A stretch of DNA of 64,000 nucleotides from Calditrichia bacterium. Its GTDB lineage: Bacteria > Calditrichota > Calditrichia > RBG-13-44-9 > J075. Below the pieces are notes generated by a model. That model saw nothing but the letters and a program-made list of their open reading frames with translations. It ran no database searches and was not told the origin of the DNA. The first letter of the stretch is position 1; every line of letters begins with the position of its first letter. The position numbers and the translations under genes are program-made. This document shows positions 51,773 through 60,755 of this stretch, piece after piece. The stretch lies in NCBI GenBank assembly GCA_028284905.1, contig JANQQU010000022.1:248001-312000 (forward strand), in the 5' to 3' direction.

Positions 51773-53128
51773 TTAATCTTCTATCTCATATTCTTCCAGT
51801 TTATTGTAAAGCGAACGTCTGCTAATGCCCAAAATGCTGGCCGCTTTCAGCTTGTTGCCGCGCACTGCCTTCAGGGTTTGAATGATCATTGTCTTTTCAA
51901 CTTCCGATAATGGCACACCTGGTTTGAAGGTAATATTTACCTGTGCAAGCCCCGGTTTGATGACATTGCTGGGAAGATGCTTTAAATCGATCTGGTTAGA
52001 GGCAGTAAGAACCCCGCGCAGAATAACATTACGAAGTTCGCGCACATTCCCCGGCCAGTGATAGGCTTTTAATGCTTCCATTGCCCGGTCGGTAATACCG
52101 GAAATTTTTTTGCTCAGTTCGATGTTGAAAGATTCCCGATAAAAATTGGCGAGGTAAGCGACATCGGCCTGACGTTCGCGCAGCGGCGGGATTTCAATTG
52201 TAAAAACGTTTAAACGATAAAAAAGGTCTTCGCGAAAACTGCCGTCTTCAATCATTTGACTCAGATTGTCATTTGTAGCGGCGAGAATGCGTACGTCAAC
52301 GGCGATCGGCTTGTTGCTGCCAACCCGTTCGATAATTTGGGTTTCCAACACGCGGAGCAGGCTGATTTGCACCGGCAAGCTCATCGTGCCGATTTCATCG
52401 AGAAATAAAGTGCCGTCATTGGCTTCTTCGAATTTACCTTTTTTGTCAGCGATCGCGCCGGTGAATGCCCCTTTCAAATGGCCGAACAGTTCTGAAGCAA
52501 CTAACTCTTTCGGAATCGCGCCGGTATTAACAGCGACAAAAGTGCCATCCTTACGTTTGGACAGGGCATGCACAGCCTGGGCAACCATCTCTTTACCAGT
52601 GCCACTCTCTCCGATGATTAACACCGGGATATCAGTGTTGGCAACTTCCTTGATTCGTTTGTAAACTTGCTGAATCGCCTTGCTTTGACCGACGAGGTTG
52701 TGAAAGTGGTAATACTTTTTCAGGCGTTCCTGCTTCTGGGCTTCATTCATGTCATCATTTTCATCAATCTGAAGCACCGTTTTTACCATTTCGACCAGTT
52801 CTTTCGGTTTAACCGGTTTCGTCATATAATTGACAGCACCAAGCTTCATTGCTTCCACAGCGTGCTCGATGGTGCCGTAACCGGTAACCATAATGACCTT
52901 CATGGAGGGGTAATCCGCTTTCAATAATTCCAGAAACTTCATGCCATCCATTTCATTCATTTTATAATCGGTAATGATCAGGTCATAAATGCCTTGTTCC
53001 AGCTTTTCTATGCCAATTTTGCCATTCGCGGCTTCATGTACTTCAAATCCTTCATCTTCAAGGATCGTTGCCATACCGACGCGCAAGTTCTCTTCGTCAT
53101 CTACAATCAGTATGCGGTAATTTTCCAT
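51773..53128 (-). CDS. NtrC-family sigma-54-dependent response regulator
   Basis: A 451-residue regulator. The receiver domain (1-120) has Asp10-Asp11, phospho-acceptor Asp54 in IITDYKM and Lys in MTKPVKP. The AAA+ domain (about 145-375) has Walker A GESGTGKE, the sigma-54-contact loop GAFTGA, Walker B GTLFLDEIG and an arginine finger. The C-terminal Fis helix-turn-helix is GNKLKAASILGISRRSLYNKLEEY. It activates RpoN-dependent promoters when phosphorylated, presumably by the kinase encoded just upstream. ATG 53128 has AGGA eight bases before it; the TTG at 53134 is less likely. The gap to the kinase stop is 15 bases, so they are an operon. Confidence 0.95.
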   Translation of the reverse strand: MENYRILIVDDEENLRVGMATILEDEGFEVHEAANGKIGIEKLEQGIYDLIITDYKMNEMDGMKFLELLKADYPSMKVIMVTGYGTIEHAVEAMKLGAVNYMTKPVKPKELVEMVKTVLQIDENDDMNEAQKQERLKKYYHFHNLVGQSKAIQQVYKRIKEVANTDIPVLIIGESGTGKEMVAQAVHALSKRKDGTFVAVNTGAIPKELVASELFGHLKGAFTGAIADKKGKFEEANDGTLFLDEIGTMSLPVQISLLRVLETQIIERVGSNKPIAVDVRILAATNDNLSQMIEDGSFREDLFYRLNVFTIEIPPLRERQADVAYLANFYRESFNIELSKKISGITDRAMEALKAYHWPGNVRELRNVILRGVLTASNQIDLKHLPSNVIKPGLAQVNITFKPGVPLSEVEKTMIIQTLKAVRGNKLKAASILGISRRSLYNKLEEYEIED

Positions 53129-53143
53129 TGACAATATCCTCTC

Positions 53144-55000
53144 TTAATTTTGGGAGGTCGGCAATTCAATATAAAAAATAGTTCCCTGTCCCAGTTTCGT
53201 TTCAAAATAGAGCTGACCTTCATGTGCTTCAATAATTTTTCGGCAAATTGCCAGACCGATACCACTACCACTATCTTTCGTGGTAAAATAAAGATCAAAA
53301 ATGTTATCCCGAATATTCGCGGGAATTCCTGCGCCAGTATCTTTGATGGAAATGACTACTTTCCCTTCATGATAGTGGGTGCGCATGGTTAATTCGCCCC
53401 CGGCGGTCATGGCATCATAGCCATTCAGAATCAAATTGATAATCACTTGCTTAAGCTTATCCCGACTAACATTTACCATTGGTAAATCCCGGGTAAAGCG
53501 ACGTTTTACTTCAATGTTTTTTTCTAATGCCTGCTGATAAACCAAATCATAGATCTCGAACATAAGATCGTTTATGTTCACGTAAGTAAGTGCCATCTGC
53601 TGCGGCTTGGCAAGACGGAAAAACTGGTCGATCAGCTTATTCAGCCGTTCTACTTCCGTGTTGAGAATGTTGATGGACTTTTTGATTTTGGTTAAGCGCT
53701 TCTCGTCATTAACGGACTTTGAGACCATACTGTCGACAATTTCCGTATGGATCGCCAGTGAGCTCAAAGGATTGCGGATTTCGTGGCCAATACTGGAAGA
53801 TAATTGGGAAATCGCTCCGTAATTCATACTGCGCTGCAGGGTGTCCTCCAGTTCTTGCAGCATGTCGAGATTCTTAATATAAAAAGTTACCCCGGTAATC
53901 TCGTCCTTAAAATAAAAGGGTCTTGCTAAAACTTCAACTTTTATTTTTCGGCTGTTCAATAAATTTAGGTTGAAGTAATCTTTTACTTCTTTCGTTAACG
54001 GATCTTTTGCCCGGCGAAACATCTCCAGTAATCGCGGATTTTGTTGCAAAAGACGATGTGTTTTCTGTTGAACCGCAGAGCGGGTGCGCAACTGAAAGAC
54101 GTCGAGAATATATTCGTTATGGGTAATGATGTGCATGTTCAAATCGAGAATCAGCAGTCCCTGGTTAAGAACGCGCATCATTGTATGGGCTTTCTCCGCG
54201 GACTGTTTAAAACTTTTGTCGATATCCTCCGCACCTTCATACATCTCATTCAATTTGCTGAAAACCGATTCCGGTTCGGCCGGTGTTGCCGGCACCTCAG
54301 GATTCTCGCCTGCTTCCGGTACCGCCGGTGTTTCTGTTTCTGCTGCTACCCCGGATACATGCTCGGATTTCCAGCTGAACCATAAGACCATCAGGATGAT
54401 GATGCTCAGCATTAGGCCAATGATCCAAAGCACTAATTGGCGCACGCTATCCAGTGACTGATTGCGAGCGAGGCGAACTTCGGTAATGATAAATCCTTTA
54501 AAGTCGTTTTGAATAAACACCGGCCAGGAGACATCAAGAAAATCCCATTGCGCATCCTGCCGTTCTTGAAGAATCAGGGGACGATGCTCGGCCAGACGCT
54601 GCTGTAGCTCCTCTGAAGCGTAGGGCGATTCTCCTTCCAGATTGATATTGTCGCTGAGAACAATCTGGTGTTCCGGAGATAAAATATGAATATGCAATAT
54701 CAGGGAATCTGCACTGACCAAATCCTTCAGGGTGTTACGGGGTGTTGCCTTGTCATAACGATCAAAGTTTTTTAAATCAAACCCGTAAGTTTTCGGCGTT
54801 ATTACCCGTTCCAGCGGTTCACTTAACAGGAAGGCGCGTTCTTCGGTTAGGTTGTCTACATAGGTGCTAATATATGCAGCCAACCGGCTGTTAAGGTTGT
54901 ATAATATCAGGCTTGCAAGGGCAATAGATATCAGGGCAATAAAGAGTAGTCTGGAGTGCTGCGTTGTCGGTTGTTCGCTTTTCACAAGTCTAATAATCAC
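53144..55000 (-). CDS. Membrane sensor histidine kinase, NtrB/AtoS-like
   Basis: A 618-residue kinase. Two membrane helices (about 17-38 and 188-213) enclose a periplasmic sensor of 150 residues. A Pro/Glu-rich linker (about 220-245) follows, then a PAS-like domain (about 275-390), the HisKA domain with phospho-His406 in SSIGHEIRNPLSS, and the HATPase domain with N box INLILNGYDAM, G1 DTGAGIP and G2 GSGIGLAI. It should phosphorylate the NtrC-type regulator encoded 15 bases downstream. The start is uncertain: GTG 55000 has no clear ribosome binding site and a second GTG lies five codons later. Signal unknown. Confidence 0.92.
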   Translation of the reverse strand: MIIRLVKSEQPTTQHSRLLFIALISIALASLILYNLNSRLAAYISTYVDNLTEERAFLLSEPLERVITPKTYGFDLKNFDRYDKATPRNTLKDLVSADSLILHIHILSPEHQIVLSDNINLEGESPYASEELQQRLAEHRPLILQERQDAQWDFLDVSWPVFIQNDFKGFIITEVRLARNQSLDSVRQLVLWIIGLMLSIIILMVLWFSWKSEHVSGVAAETETPAVPEAGENPEVPATPAEPESVFSKLNEMYEGAEDIDKSFKQSAEKAHTMMRVLNQGLLILDLNMHIITHNEYILDVFQLRTRSAVQQKTHRLLQQNPRLLEMFRRAKDPLTKEVKDYFNLNLLNSRKIKVEVLARPFYFKDEITGVTFYIKNLDMLQELEDTLQRSMNYGAISQLSSSIGHEIRNPLSSLAIHTEIVDSMVSKSVNDEKRLTKIKKSINILNTEVERLNKLIDQFFRLAKPQQMALTYVNINDLMFEIYDLVYQQALEKNIEVKRRFTRDLPMVNVSRDKLKQVIINLILNGYDAMTAGGELTMRTHYHEGKVVISIKDTGAGIPANIRDNIFDLYFTTKDSGSGIGLAICRKIIEAHEGQLYFETKLGQGTIFYIELPTSQN

Positions 55001-55160
55001 TTATTATTTTTGTGATACAATCATGAATTCGTGCCGGGTTCATCGCTCATCTTCTGCTGAAAATGCTGGCAGCATTGGCTTTTGCTGTCGGGGGACAAAT
55101 ATATCACTATTTCGGCAAGGGTTCGTGAGTTAAATCCCTATTTTTTAGATTACTAAAGTA

Positions 55161-55191
55161 AAAAGGATATGCGATGCCGGCATATCCTTTT
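55161..55191 (-). terminator. Terminator after the PorV/PorQ-like gene
   Basis: A perfect 12-bp stem, AAAAGGATATGC (55161-55172) with GCATATCCTTTT (55180-55191), with T-rich flanks on both strands. It lies about 60 bases after the stop at 55252, inside the 250-base gap before the kinase gene. No gene in the gap. Confidence 0.8.
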
Positions 55192-55251
55192 CAATAAATA
55201 TTTAAAAAGTTGGATATAATATACAACGAGTGGGGGAGAAATACTATTACA

Positions 55252-56244
55252 TTAACGATCGAAATTTACCAGTAATCCTATGCGATGGGCATTGCCCAAT
55301 TCTTCATCGTAACCGGTGAAGGAATAATCGATACCGATGTGTGGAATCTGAATGCCAATACCAAAACTGAGGCGTTGTAATTCATCATAACCACCTCGCA
55401 GGAAGAGTCGCTCCTGAATTGCCAGTTCGCCGCCAATAGCACCGCTAATAGGGCCGCTGTCAAGATTGCTATCCAGTAAATTGGGAGAATTTTGGGTGTT
55501 TATGATAAAATCGAAGTTGGGAACCAGGTAACTATTCAAACCTGGCAAGGGGAGAATGTAGGCGGTGCCGAAACGTAAAGTCGGGCTCACTAATTCCTTT
55601 CGGCCGGTATCCCAGGCAATTAACGTGGTAGTGATATTACGGAACATCCCGGAGATTCGTAACTTATTACTGGCGCTGTAGAGAAAGCCGGCGTCAAACC
55701 CCAAACCGTTAGCACTATTATCTGCCAGAGAGCGGCGAACCAGTTTTACGTTGAAACCCAATGACAATTTGCTGCGGAATTGATGCCCCATCGATAAAAA
55801 GAAAACATAGTCAGCGCTATTAAAATTGTTTATTTGGCTTTCATCTATACCGGTCAGCACACCATTGTCGTCAAAAATACCGGCGTTCTGAGAATTCTTA
55901 ATATTATCTACCCCAAGACGAATAAGGCTGAGGCCGATTGTTTTATTTCCGGAAAACGGTGTTGCAAAACCAATATAATCATAATTCACAGAAGCAAGAA
56001 ATTGCTGGGTATGTGTAAAGCCGAGCTGGGTGGTATTTACCTGGGCGAGGCCAGCGGGATTATAAAATGTTGCATAAACATCCCCGGCAGCTGCGGAGAA
56101 AGCACCACCAAGTGCTTGAGCCCGGGCAGAAACATCTATCGCCATGAACTCTCCGGCATATTTACTGATGCTCTGGGCTGCTAGCGGTTGCATTGAAGTT
56201 GCCAAATATATAAACGCAGAAATGAGGAGCGTTCTTAATATCAT
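55252..56244 (-). CDS. PorV/PorQ-family outer-membrane beta-barrel protein
   Basis: A 330-residue outer-membrane protein. A signal peptide (ISAFIYLATSMQPLAAQ) leads to the conserved family start FMAIDVSARAQALGGAFSAAAGDVYATFYNPAGLAQ, the hallmark of PorV/PorQ and UPF0164 proteins. Alternating strands (TIGLSLIRLGVD, LSLGFNVKLVRR, LFLRGGYDELQRLSFGIGIQI) fit a FadL-like barrel, ending in RIGLLVNFDR. PorV shuttles type IX cargo from the translocon to the attachment complex, and PorQ-like relatives have related roles. That suits the sorting tails on two proteins in this window, although several non-T9SS homologues exist. Single gene; AAGGA upstream of ATG 56244. Confidence 0.85.
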   Translation of the reverse strand: MILRTLLISAFIYLATSMQPLAAQSISKYAGEFMAIDVSARAQALGGAFSAAAGDVYATFYNPAGLAQVNTTQLGFTHTQQFLASVNYDYIGFATPFSGNKTIGLSLIRLGVDNIKNSQNAGIFDDNGVLTGIDESQINNFNSADYVFFLSMGHQFRSKLSLGFNVKLVRRSLADNSANGLGFDAGFLYSASNKLRISGMFRNITTTLIAWDTGRKELVSPTLRFGTAYILPLPGLNSYLVPNFDFIINTQNSPNLLDSNLDSGPISGAIGGELAIQERLFLRGGYDELQRLSFGIGIQIPHIGIDYSFTGYDEELGNAHRIGLLVNFDR

Positions 56245-56437
56245 TGGTTAGTGTCCTTGCATAATGAATAAAACTGTTTCGCTTTTATACTACCATCCTG
56301 AAAATAGTTCCGGGTGTCAAATTGCAGACGTACTTAAAGGAATACAATATATAGCAGGAACTTATAAAATAAAACGGATAAATCTGTCACTTGTATTACG
56401 CTCACCGGTTTATGGAATAAGGGGCACTGTTTTGCCG

Positions 56438-56459
56438 GGTAGGAAAATTTTTTCCTACC
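56438..56459. promoter_or_regulatory. Palindrome with AGGAAAA/TTTTCCT core, copy 1
   Basis: GGTAGGAAAA-TT-TTTTCCTACC, a perfect 10-bp inverted repeat. A second one with the same core is centred 51 bases to the right. Confidence 0.6.
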
Positions 56460-56490
56460 TTGGGAAGAAGATAGGGAGCACTCAGAAAAT

Positions 56491-56508
56491 CAGGAAAAAA
56501 TTTTCCTG
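56491..56508. promoter_or_regulatory. Palindrome with AGGAAAA/TTTTCCT core, copy 2
   Basis: CAGGAAAA-AA-TTTTCCTG, a perfect 8-bp inverted repeat sharing the AGGAAAA...TTTTCCT core with the palindrome at 56438-56459. Confidence 0.6.
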
Positions 56509-56898
56509 TTCTTTAAGTTTATTAAAAACATAAAGATAAGAGAGTGCTTATGTTTTTTGGTACCGTTTTTGTTTATTGATTAAGCAGGAGACAGAAACAA
56601 AGGTTACAAGGATGATGTGCTGTGACCAGGATGGTTTAAGAAGTTGTTGTTGTCTATAAAAGCAGTATTTTCGGGCGGTTTTTTAAGGTAGAGTGTTGCC
56701 GGGTAGTCTTTCCCTTAAAATCCAATTTTCCGAGGTGCTGCTTTTATTTTTTCTCCCTGCCTGAAAATTTCCCCTTCAATCTATTGACCGAATAGCGACA
56801 GTCGATTTTAATCACTGCGCTCAGAAAATTCCGTTGCTTCCCGCCCGGGAATAGTGTATTATTTTGGCGAACTTTCAAACTGATAATTCGGGAATTTC

Positions 56899-59853
56899 AT
56901 GTCTGCATCCACTCAACTATTAACACCGGAACATTTCGAAGCGCTCAAACTGGATGATTTTGTCGCTATCGACCTGGAAACGACCGGCCTGGATTACAAT
57001 AGTGAAGATATTATTGAGTTTGCAGCTGTTCATTTTCGTAATGGTGAAATTCATGACCAGCTCAATTTTTACGTTAAACCGACGAAAAAAATTCCCGCTT
57101 TTATCACCCGAATTACCGGTATCACGGAAAAAGATGTGGCCGATGCGCTGCCATTCAAGGAACAGCTGCCGCTAATCAGAGATTTTCTGAAGCATTACCC
57201 ACTAGTGGCACATAATGCTGGTTTCGATTTGGGGTTCCTGGAATATCATGCCCGGCGCAGTGAGCAAAATTTTGAAGGATGGGATGCTTTCGATAAATCC
57301 TTCCATTACTTCCCTAATCCGGTACTCGATACCTTACAATTGGCGCGCATCTACCTTTCATTTTTACCGGCATTTAACCTCGGGGCGCTGGTAAATTATT
57401 TCCAGTTTGAATTGGTGAATGCCCATCGGGCCCTACCGGATGCGGAAGCCGCCGCCCGTGTGTTTCTGGCAGTGCTGGAAATTGCTGTGAAGACAAAGCT
57501 GGCCGATGTTCAGAAAATTCTCCAAATCTTAGAACCGACAGAAGAACCCTTGAAGACTTTTTTCGAAAATCTTGCCCTTTTTGTTGCCAGTGGCCGACTG
57601 AGTGTACCGGTAGGGATTGATCGGGCAAAATTTAGTGTACAGGCCAATCACTACAATATTATTGGAGAACAAAGCCTGGCCATTCCTCAGGATGACGGTA
57701 CCCGGCTGATCGATGCGGATGATGTCGCCAATTTCTTTGGTGAAGATGGCGATTTGGCGAACGAATTCGGGGTTTTTGAGCCACGCCCGCCCCAGGTGAC
57801 CATGGCTGCTTCCATCGCCGACGCTTTTAACGATTCTCAATTTCTAATGGTGGAAGCCGGCACCGGCACTGGCAAATCCTTGGCCTACCTGGTACCGGCA
57901 ATCAAATGGGCGGTGAAAAACTATGGGCCGCAGGGCCGGGTTATTGTGAGTACGAATACCAAGAATCTGCAGGAGCAGTTGTTTTTTAAAGATTTGCCCA
58001 TCCTTAACAGCATTATGGAGGAGAAGTTTAAGGCAGTCCTTTTAAAAGGGAAGAACAACTACCTCTGCCTGGATAAATGGGTAACTGTGCTGAACGATAT
58101 GAAATCCAGCCTGACCCCAAAAGAGCGGATGAAAATATTACCGTTGGTTTTTTGGGTGCAGGAAACCGAAACCGGCGACATTGCCGAGAACAATGGATTT
58201 CGGGTAGAGCGCAATGGTGGATTATGGAGCAAGCTGATTGCCGAGAATAATTATTGCACCGGCAAAGCCTGCAAGTATTATGATCAATGTTTCTTAATGC
58301 GCGCCCGCAATAATGCCAAGGAAGCCCATGTGGTGCTGGTAAATCATTCACTGTTGTTCTCCGATTTGGCCGCCGATAATGCCATCCTTTCCGATTACTA
58401 CAACGTCATTTTCGATGAAGCCCACAATATCGAGAAAACAGCCACAGATTTTCTCGGGATCGAGACCACGGTCTGGCAATTTCGCGATTTCCTTAATAAG
58501 CTCTACCAAAAGGAACGCTTCGAAACCGGCGTATTGATGAAGCTGAAAAGACGGCTGCAGAAAAGCGAACTGAAGCCAACGATGGTCGATAGCCTGGAAA
58601 AAATGATCGAAGAGCTCATCGATCTTCGCCAGCAGTCCTGGTCGAAAACTCAGGATTTTTTCCGCGAACTTAGCCAGATGCTGCGGGAAAAACAGTTGGG
58701 AGATAGCAATTACTATAATACCCGCCACCGCTACGTGCGCGATGATCGACTGTTTGATACAATGGAATCCAATTATACCCAGCTCCTAAAATCTTTAATC
58801 AGACTGCAGTCAAAACTCAACGATCTGGTTGAATATTTTCGCGATATTCCCGAAGATAGTATTGACTATCAGCGGCAAATTTTTCAGGATCTTACTGCCC
58901 AGTTAACTCAGTGCGTTGCTGTCCAGAACAATCTGGAATTCCTCATTGAAGCGGAATGGGATACCTATGTTTATTGGTTCGAACTACCTTCGCGGGAAGA
59001 TAGCTTTGATACCCGACTTTACGCAGCGCCGCTGGATGTCGGCAATATTCTTCACGAAAAGTTGTTTGATCATCTCAAAACCGCCATCTTTACCTCCGCT
59101 ACGATGGCAGTAAACAAGCGCTTTGACTATTTTGGCAAGCGCATCGGTATCCAACATTTACCGGCGGAACGAACCCGCACCATTTTACTCGATTCCCCGT
59201 TCAATTATCCTGAACAGGTGATGCTTGGTGTACCTTCCTTTCTACCGGACCCTGCCAGTCCGCAATATACCAGTGAACTGAAGAAATTGCTGGAAAAAAT
59301 GGCTGTGGAAATGCCGCGCGGCACCCTGGTGCTATTTACGGCATATTCCATGTTAAACAATGTCTACCAGGGCATTCGCCACACCTTCGATTCGGAGGAT
59401 GTATTGTTGTTAGGGCAGGGGATTGACGGAGGCCGCCATGCGATCATCAATCGCTTTAAATCCCAGGAAGGCGCCTTCCTTTTAGGCACAGACAGTTTTT
59501 GGGAAGGGATCGATGTGCCCGGCAAAGCACTCGAACAAGTGTTAATCACCAAGCTGCCGTTTGATGTGCCGTCCGATCCGGTTATCCAGGCAAGATCGGA
59601 ATTGATTAAAAGTCAAGGGGGGAATCCTTTTTCGGAATTTGCCATTCCAGAGGCGGTTATTCGCTTTCGCCAGGGCTTTGGAAGATTAATTCGTTCCCGC
59701 GCAGATTATGGCGCGGTGTTGATTCTCGATACACGTATTGTTAAGAAGTTTTACGGCAAGATTTTCTTGAATTCGTTGCCCACTATTCCCAAGATCCTCG
59801 CTTCTGAAGATGAAATGTGGGTAGCGTTGGAAAATTGGTTTTCCGGGGTTTAG
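56899..59853 (+). CDS. dinG: DinG-type helicase fused to DEDDh exonuclease
   Basis: A 984-residue protein. Residues 15-180 are a DnaQ-like 3'-5' exonuclease: Asp25 and Glu27 in DLETTG, HNAGFDLGFLEYH, and HRALPDAEAA. A superfamily-2 XPD/DinG helicase follows: Walker A EAGTGTGKS with Lys326, four cysteines for an iron-sulphur cluster (LCLDKW, then CTGKACKYYDQC), Walker B/DEAH in FDEAHN, and motif VI QGFGRLIRSRADYG. In Gram-positives the same fusion is called DinG (YpvA); E. coli DinG lacks the nuclease. In some Firmicutes proteins the helicase is inactive, but here motifs look complete. It probably resolves R-loops or recombination intermediates. The start ATG 56899 has GGGA upstream but no strong site. 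Confidence 0.93.
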   Translation: MSASTQLLTPEHFEALKLDDFVAIDLETTGLDYNSEDIIEFAAVHFRNGEIHDQLNFYVKPTKKIPAFITRITGITEKDVADALPFKEQLPLIRDFLKHYPLVAHNAGFDLGFLEYHARRSEQNFEGWDAFDKSFHYFPNPVLDTLQLARIYLSFLPAFNLGALVNYFQFELVNAHRALPDAEAAARVFLAVLEIAVKTKLADVQKILQILEPTEEPLKTFFENLALFVASGRLSVPVGIDRAKFSVQANHYNIIGEQSLAIPQDDGTRLIDADDVANFFGEDGDLANEFGVFEPRPPQVTMAASIADAFNDSQFLMVEAGTGTGKSLAYLVPAIKWAVKNYGPQGRVIVSTNTKNLQEQLFFKDLPILNSIMEEKFKAVLLKGKNNYLCLDKWVTVLNDMKSSLTPKERMKILPLVFWVQETETGDIAENNGFRVERNGGLWSKLIAENNYCTGKACKYYDQCFLMRARNNAKEAHVVLVNHSLLFSDLAADNAILSDYYNVIFDEAHNIEKTATDFLGIETTVWQFRDFLNKLYQKERFETGVLMKLKRRLQKSELKPTMVDSLEKMIEELIDLRQQSWSKTQDFFRELSQMLREKQLGDSNYYNTRHRYVRDDRLFDTMESNYTQLLKSLIRLQSKLNDLVEYFRDIPEDSIDYQRQIFQDLTAQLTQCVAVQNNLEFLIEAEWDTYVYWFELPSREDSFDTRLYAAPLDVGNILHEKLFDHLKTAIFTSATMAVNKRFDYFGKRIGIQHLPAERTRTILLDSPFNYPEQVMLGVPSFLPDPASPQYTSELKKLLEKMAVEMPRGTLVLFTAYSMLNNVYQGIRHTFDSEDVLLLGQGIDGGRHAIINRFKSQEGAFLLGTDSFWEGIDVPGKALEQVLITKLPFDVPSDPVIQARSELIKSQGGNPFSEFAIPEAVIRFRQGFGRLIRSRADYGAVLILDTRIVKKFYGKIFLNSLPTIPKILASEDEMWVALENWFSGV

Positions 59854-59862
59854 AACAGTGCT

Positions 59863-60336
59863 TCAGGTAACATCGATGTGAGCGAATAACTGTTGGAGCT
59901 TTTGGAGTAACCCCTCATCCTTTTCAGCCATTCGACGCGTAAATTCATAAAATGAAACATGCCCTTCCTGCTCATGAAGGCCTTTTCTATGCCAATCATT
60001 TGCAGATAATCCCTTGAAGATATCCAGCAAGCTTCTTCTCAGACGAATGAAGTTGGCAATCATTTCATGCACCGTCATGCCATTGTGTTCTGGATTAACA
60101 TTTAACCGCTTAACATGTATCTTGGGGATATAGGGGTGTTCTTCTGAGAGAATTTTTTTCAGCCGGAAATTGATGACTTCTTCGTGTACGGTATTAACAG
60201 TAAAGAGGAGACTCTTTACTGCCAGCGAAATATGTTCAACCTTCTCGGTAGAAGTGCTTGGGTCTATCTGATTTAGCAAGCGTTGATATATTTGAAAATT
60301 GCGCTCATGCGCCTGGATCAACTCCTGAATTTCCAT
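59863..60336 (-). CDS. DinB-family protein (putative metal-dependent four-helix protein)
   Basis: A 157-residue helical protein resembling the DinB/YfiT superfamily: LIQAHERNFQIYQRLLNQI, VNTVHEEVINFRLKKI, GMTVHEMIANFIRLRRSLLDIF and HVSFYEFTRRMAEKDEGLLQKLQQL. Scattered His/Glu residues in matching helix positions (VHEE, VHEM, HVSF) could bind a metal. Family members include thiol-dependent metal transferases, but most are uncharacterised. AAGGACATTTTTTC precedes ATG 60336. It ends tail to tail with the DinG gene, nine bases apart. This DinB is not DNA polymerase IV. Confidence 0.75.
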   Translation of the reverse strand: MEIQELIQAHERNFQIYQRLLNQIDPSTSTEKVEHISLAVKSLLFTVNTVHEEVINFRLKKILSEEHPYIPKIHVKRLNVNPEHNGMTVHEMIANFIRLRRSLLDIFKGLSANDWHRKGLHEQEGHVSFYEFTRRMAEKDEGLLQKLQQLFAHIDVT

Positions 60337-60755
60337 GAAAAAATGTCCTTAAAACCAAACGTTTGTATAAATAACAATGTTGTATTTATCATTAGCTAGT
60401 CATCCCTGCAGTGGAAATAATGTCACTGAAAAATGAAAAGAACAAAAGTTGTGGTGGTGGATATAAGTAATGAGTCAGAGCCGGATAACTTTCGATCCAG
60501 GAATAAATTAGAGAGACTCGCTGGAATAATCATGACTTACCTCCCATTTTTTTCAATGTTAAATTTTTGTAACATATTGCTGAAGAAAAATCCCTCTTGA
60601 AGATGTGAATAAAAAATTGACTTGCCGCAACCATATCTTTGATATTATCTATATCTTCCATGACATAGCGGAAGTTCAGCATCTCCTGATATTACTTGCA
60701 TTTATGAGAGCTGGAATTTAACTTTCAAAGCATTCTATTACCGGCGGAGCGAATA
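60337..60755. other. Spacer before the sigma-54 activator gene
   Basis: About 420 bases upstream of two divergent genes. The only clear signal is the promoter candidate at 60617-60645. A sigma-54 consensus (TGGC-N8-TTGC) was not found. No ORF. Confidence 0.45.
60617..60645 (+). promoter_or_regulatory. Candidate sigma-70-type promoter for the activator-lptE operon
   Basis: TTGACT (60617-60622), 17 bases, then TGATAT (60640-60645), about 110 bases before the GTG at 60756. Confidence 0.45.

Larger units (their letters stand above)
56245..56898. other. Long non-coding region before the dinG-like gene
   Basis: About 650 bases with no supportable gene. An 89-codon ORF (56264-56533) has no ribosome binding site and is interrupted by the palindromes described separately. 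The region is otherwise AT-rich, with no clear tRNA or promoter. Confidence 0.55.

Noticed and set aside
56264-56533. 89-codon ORF in the spacer before dinG
   Set aside because: Contains both palindromes, has no start signal and resembles no protein family.
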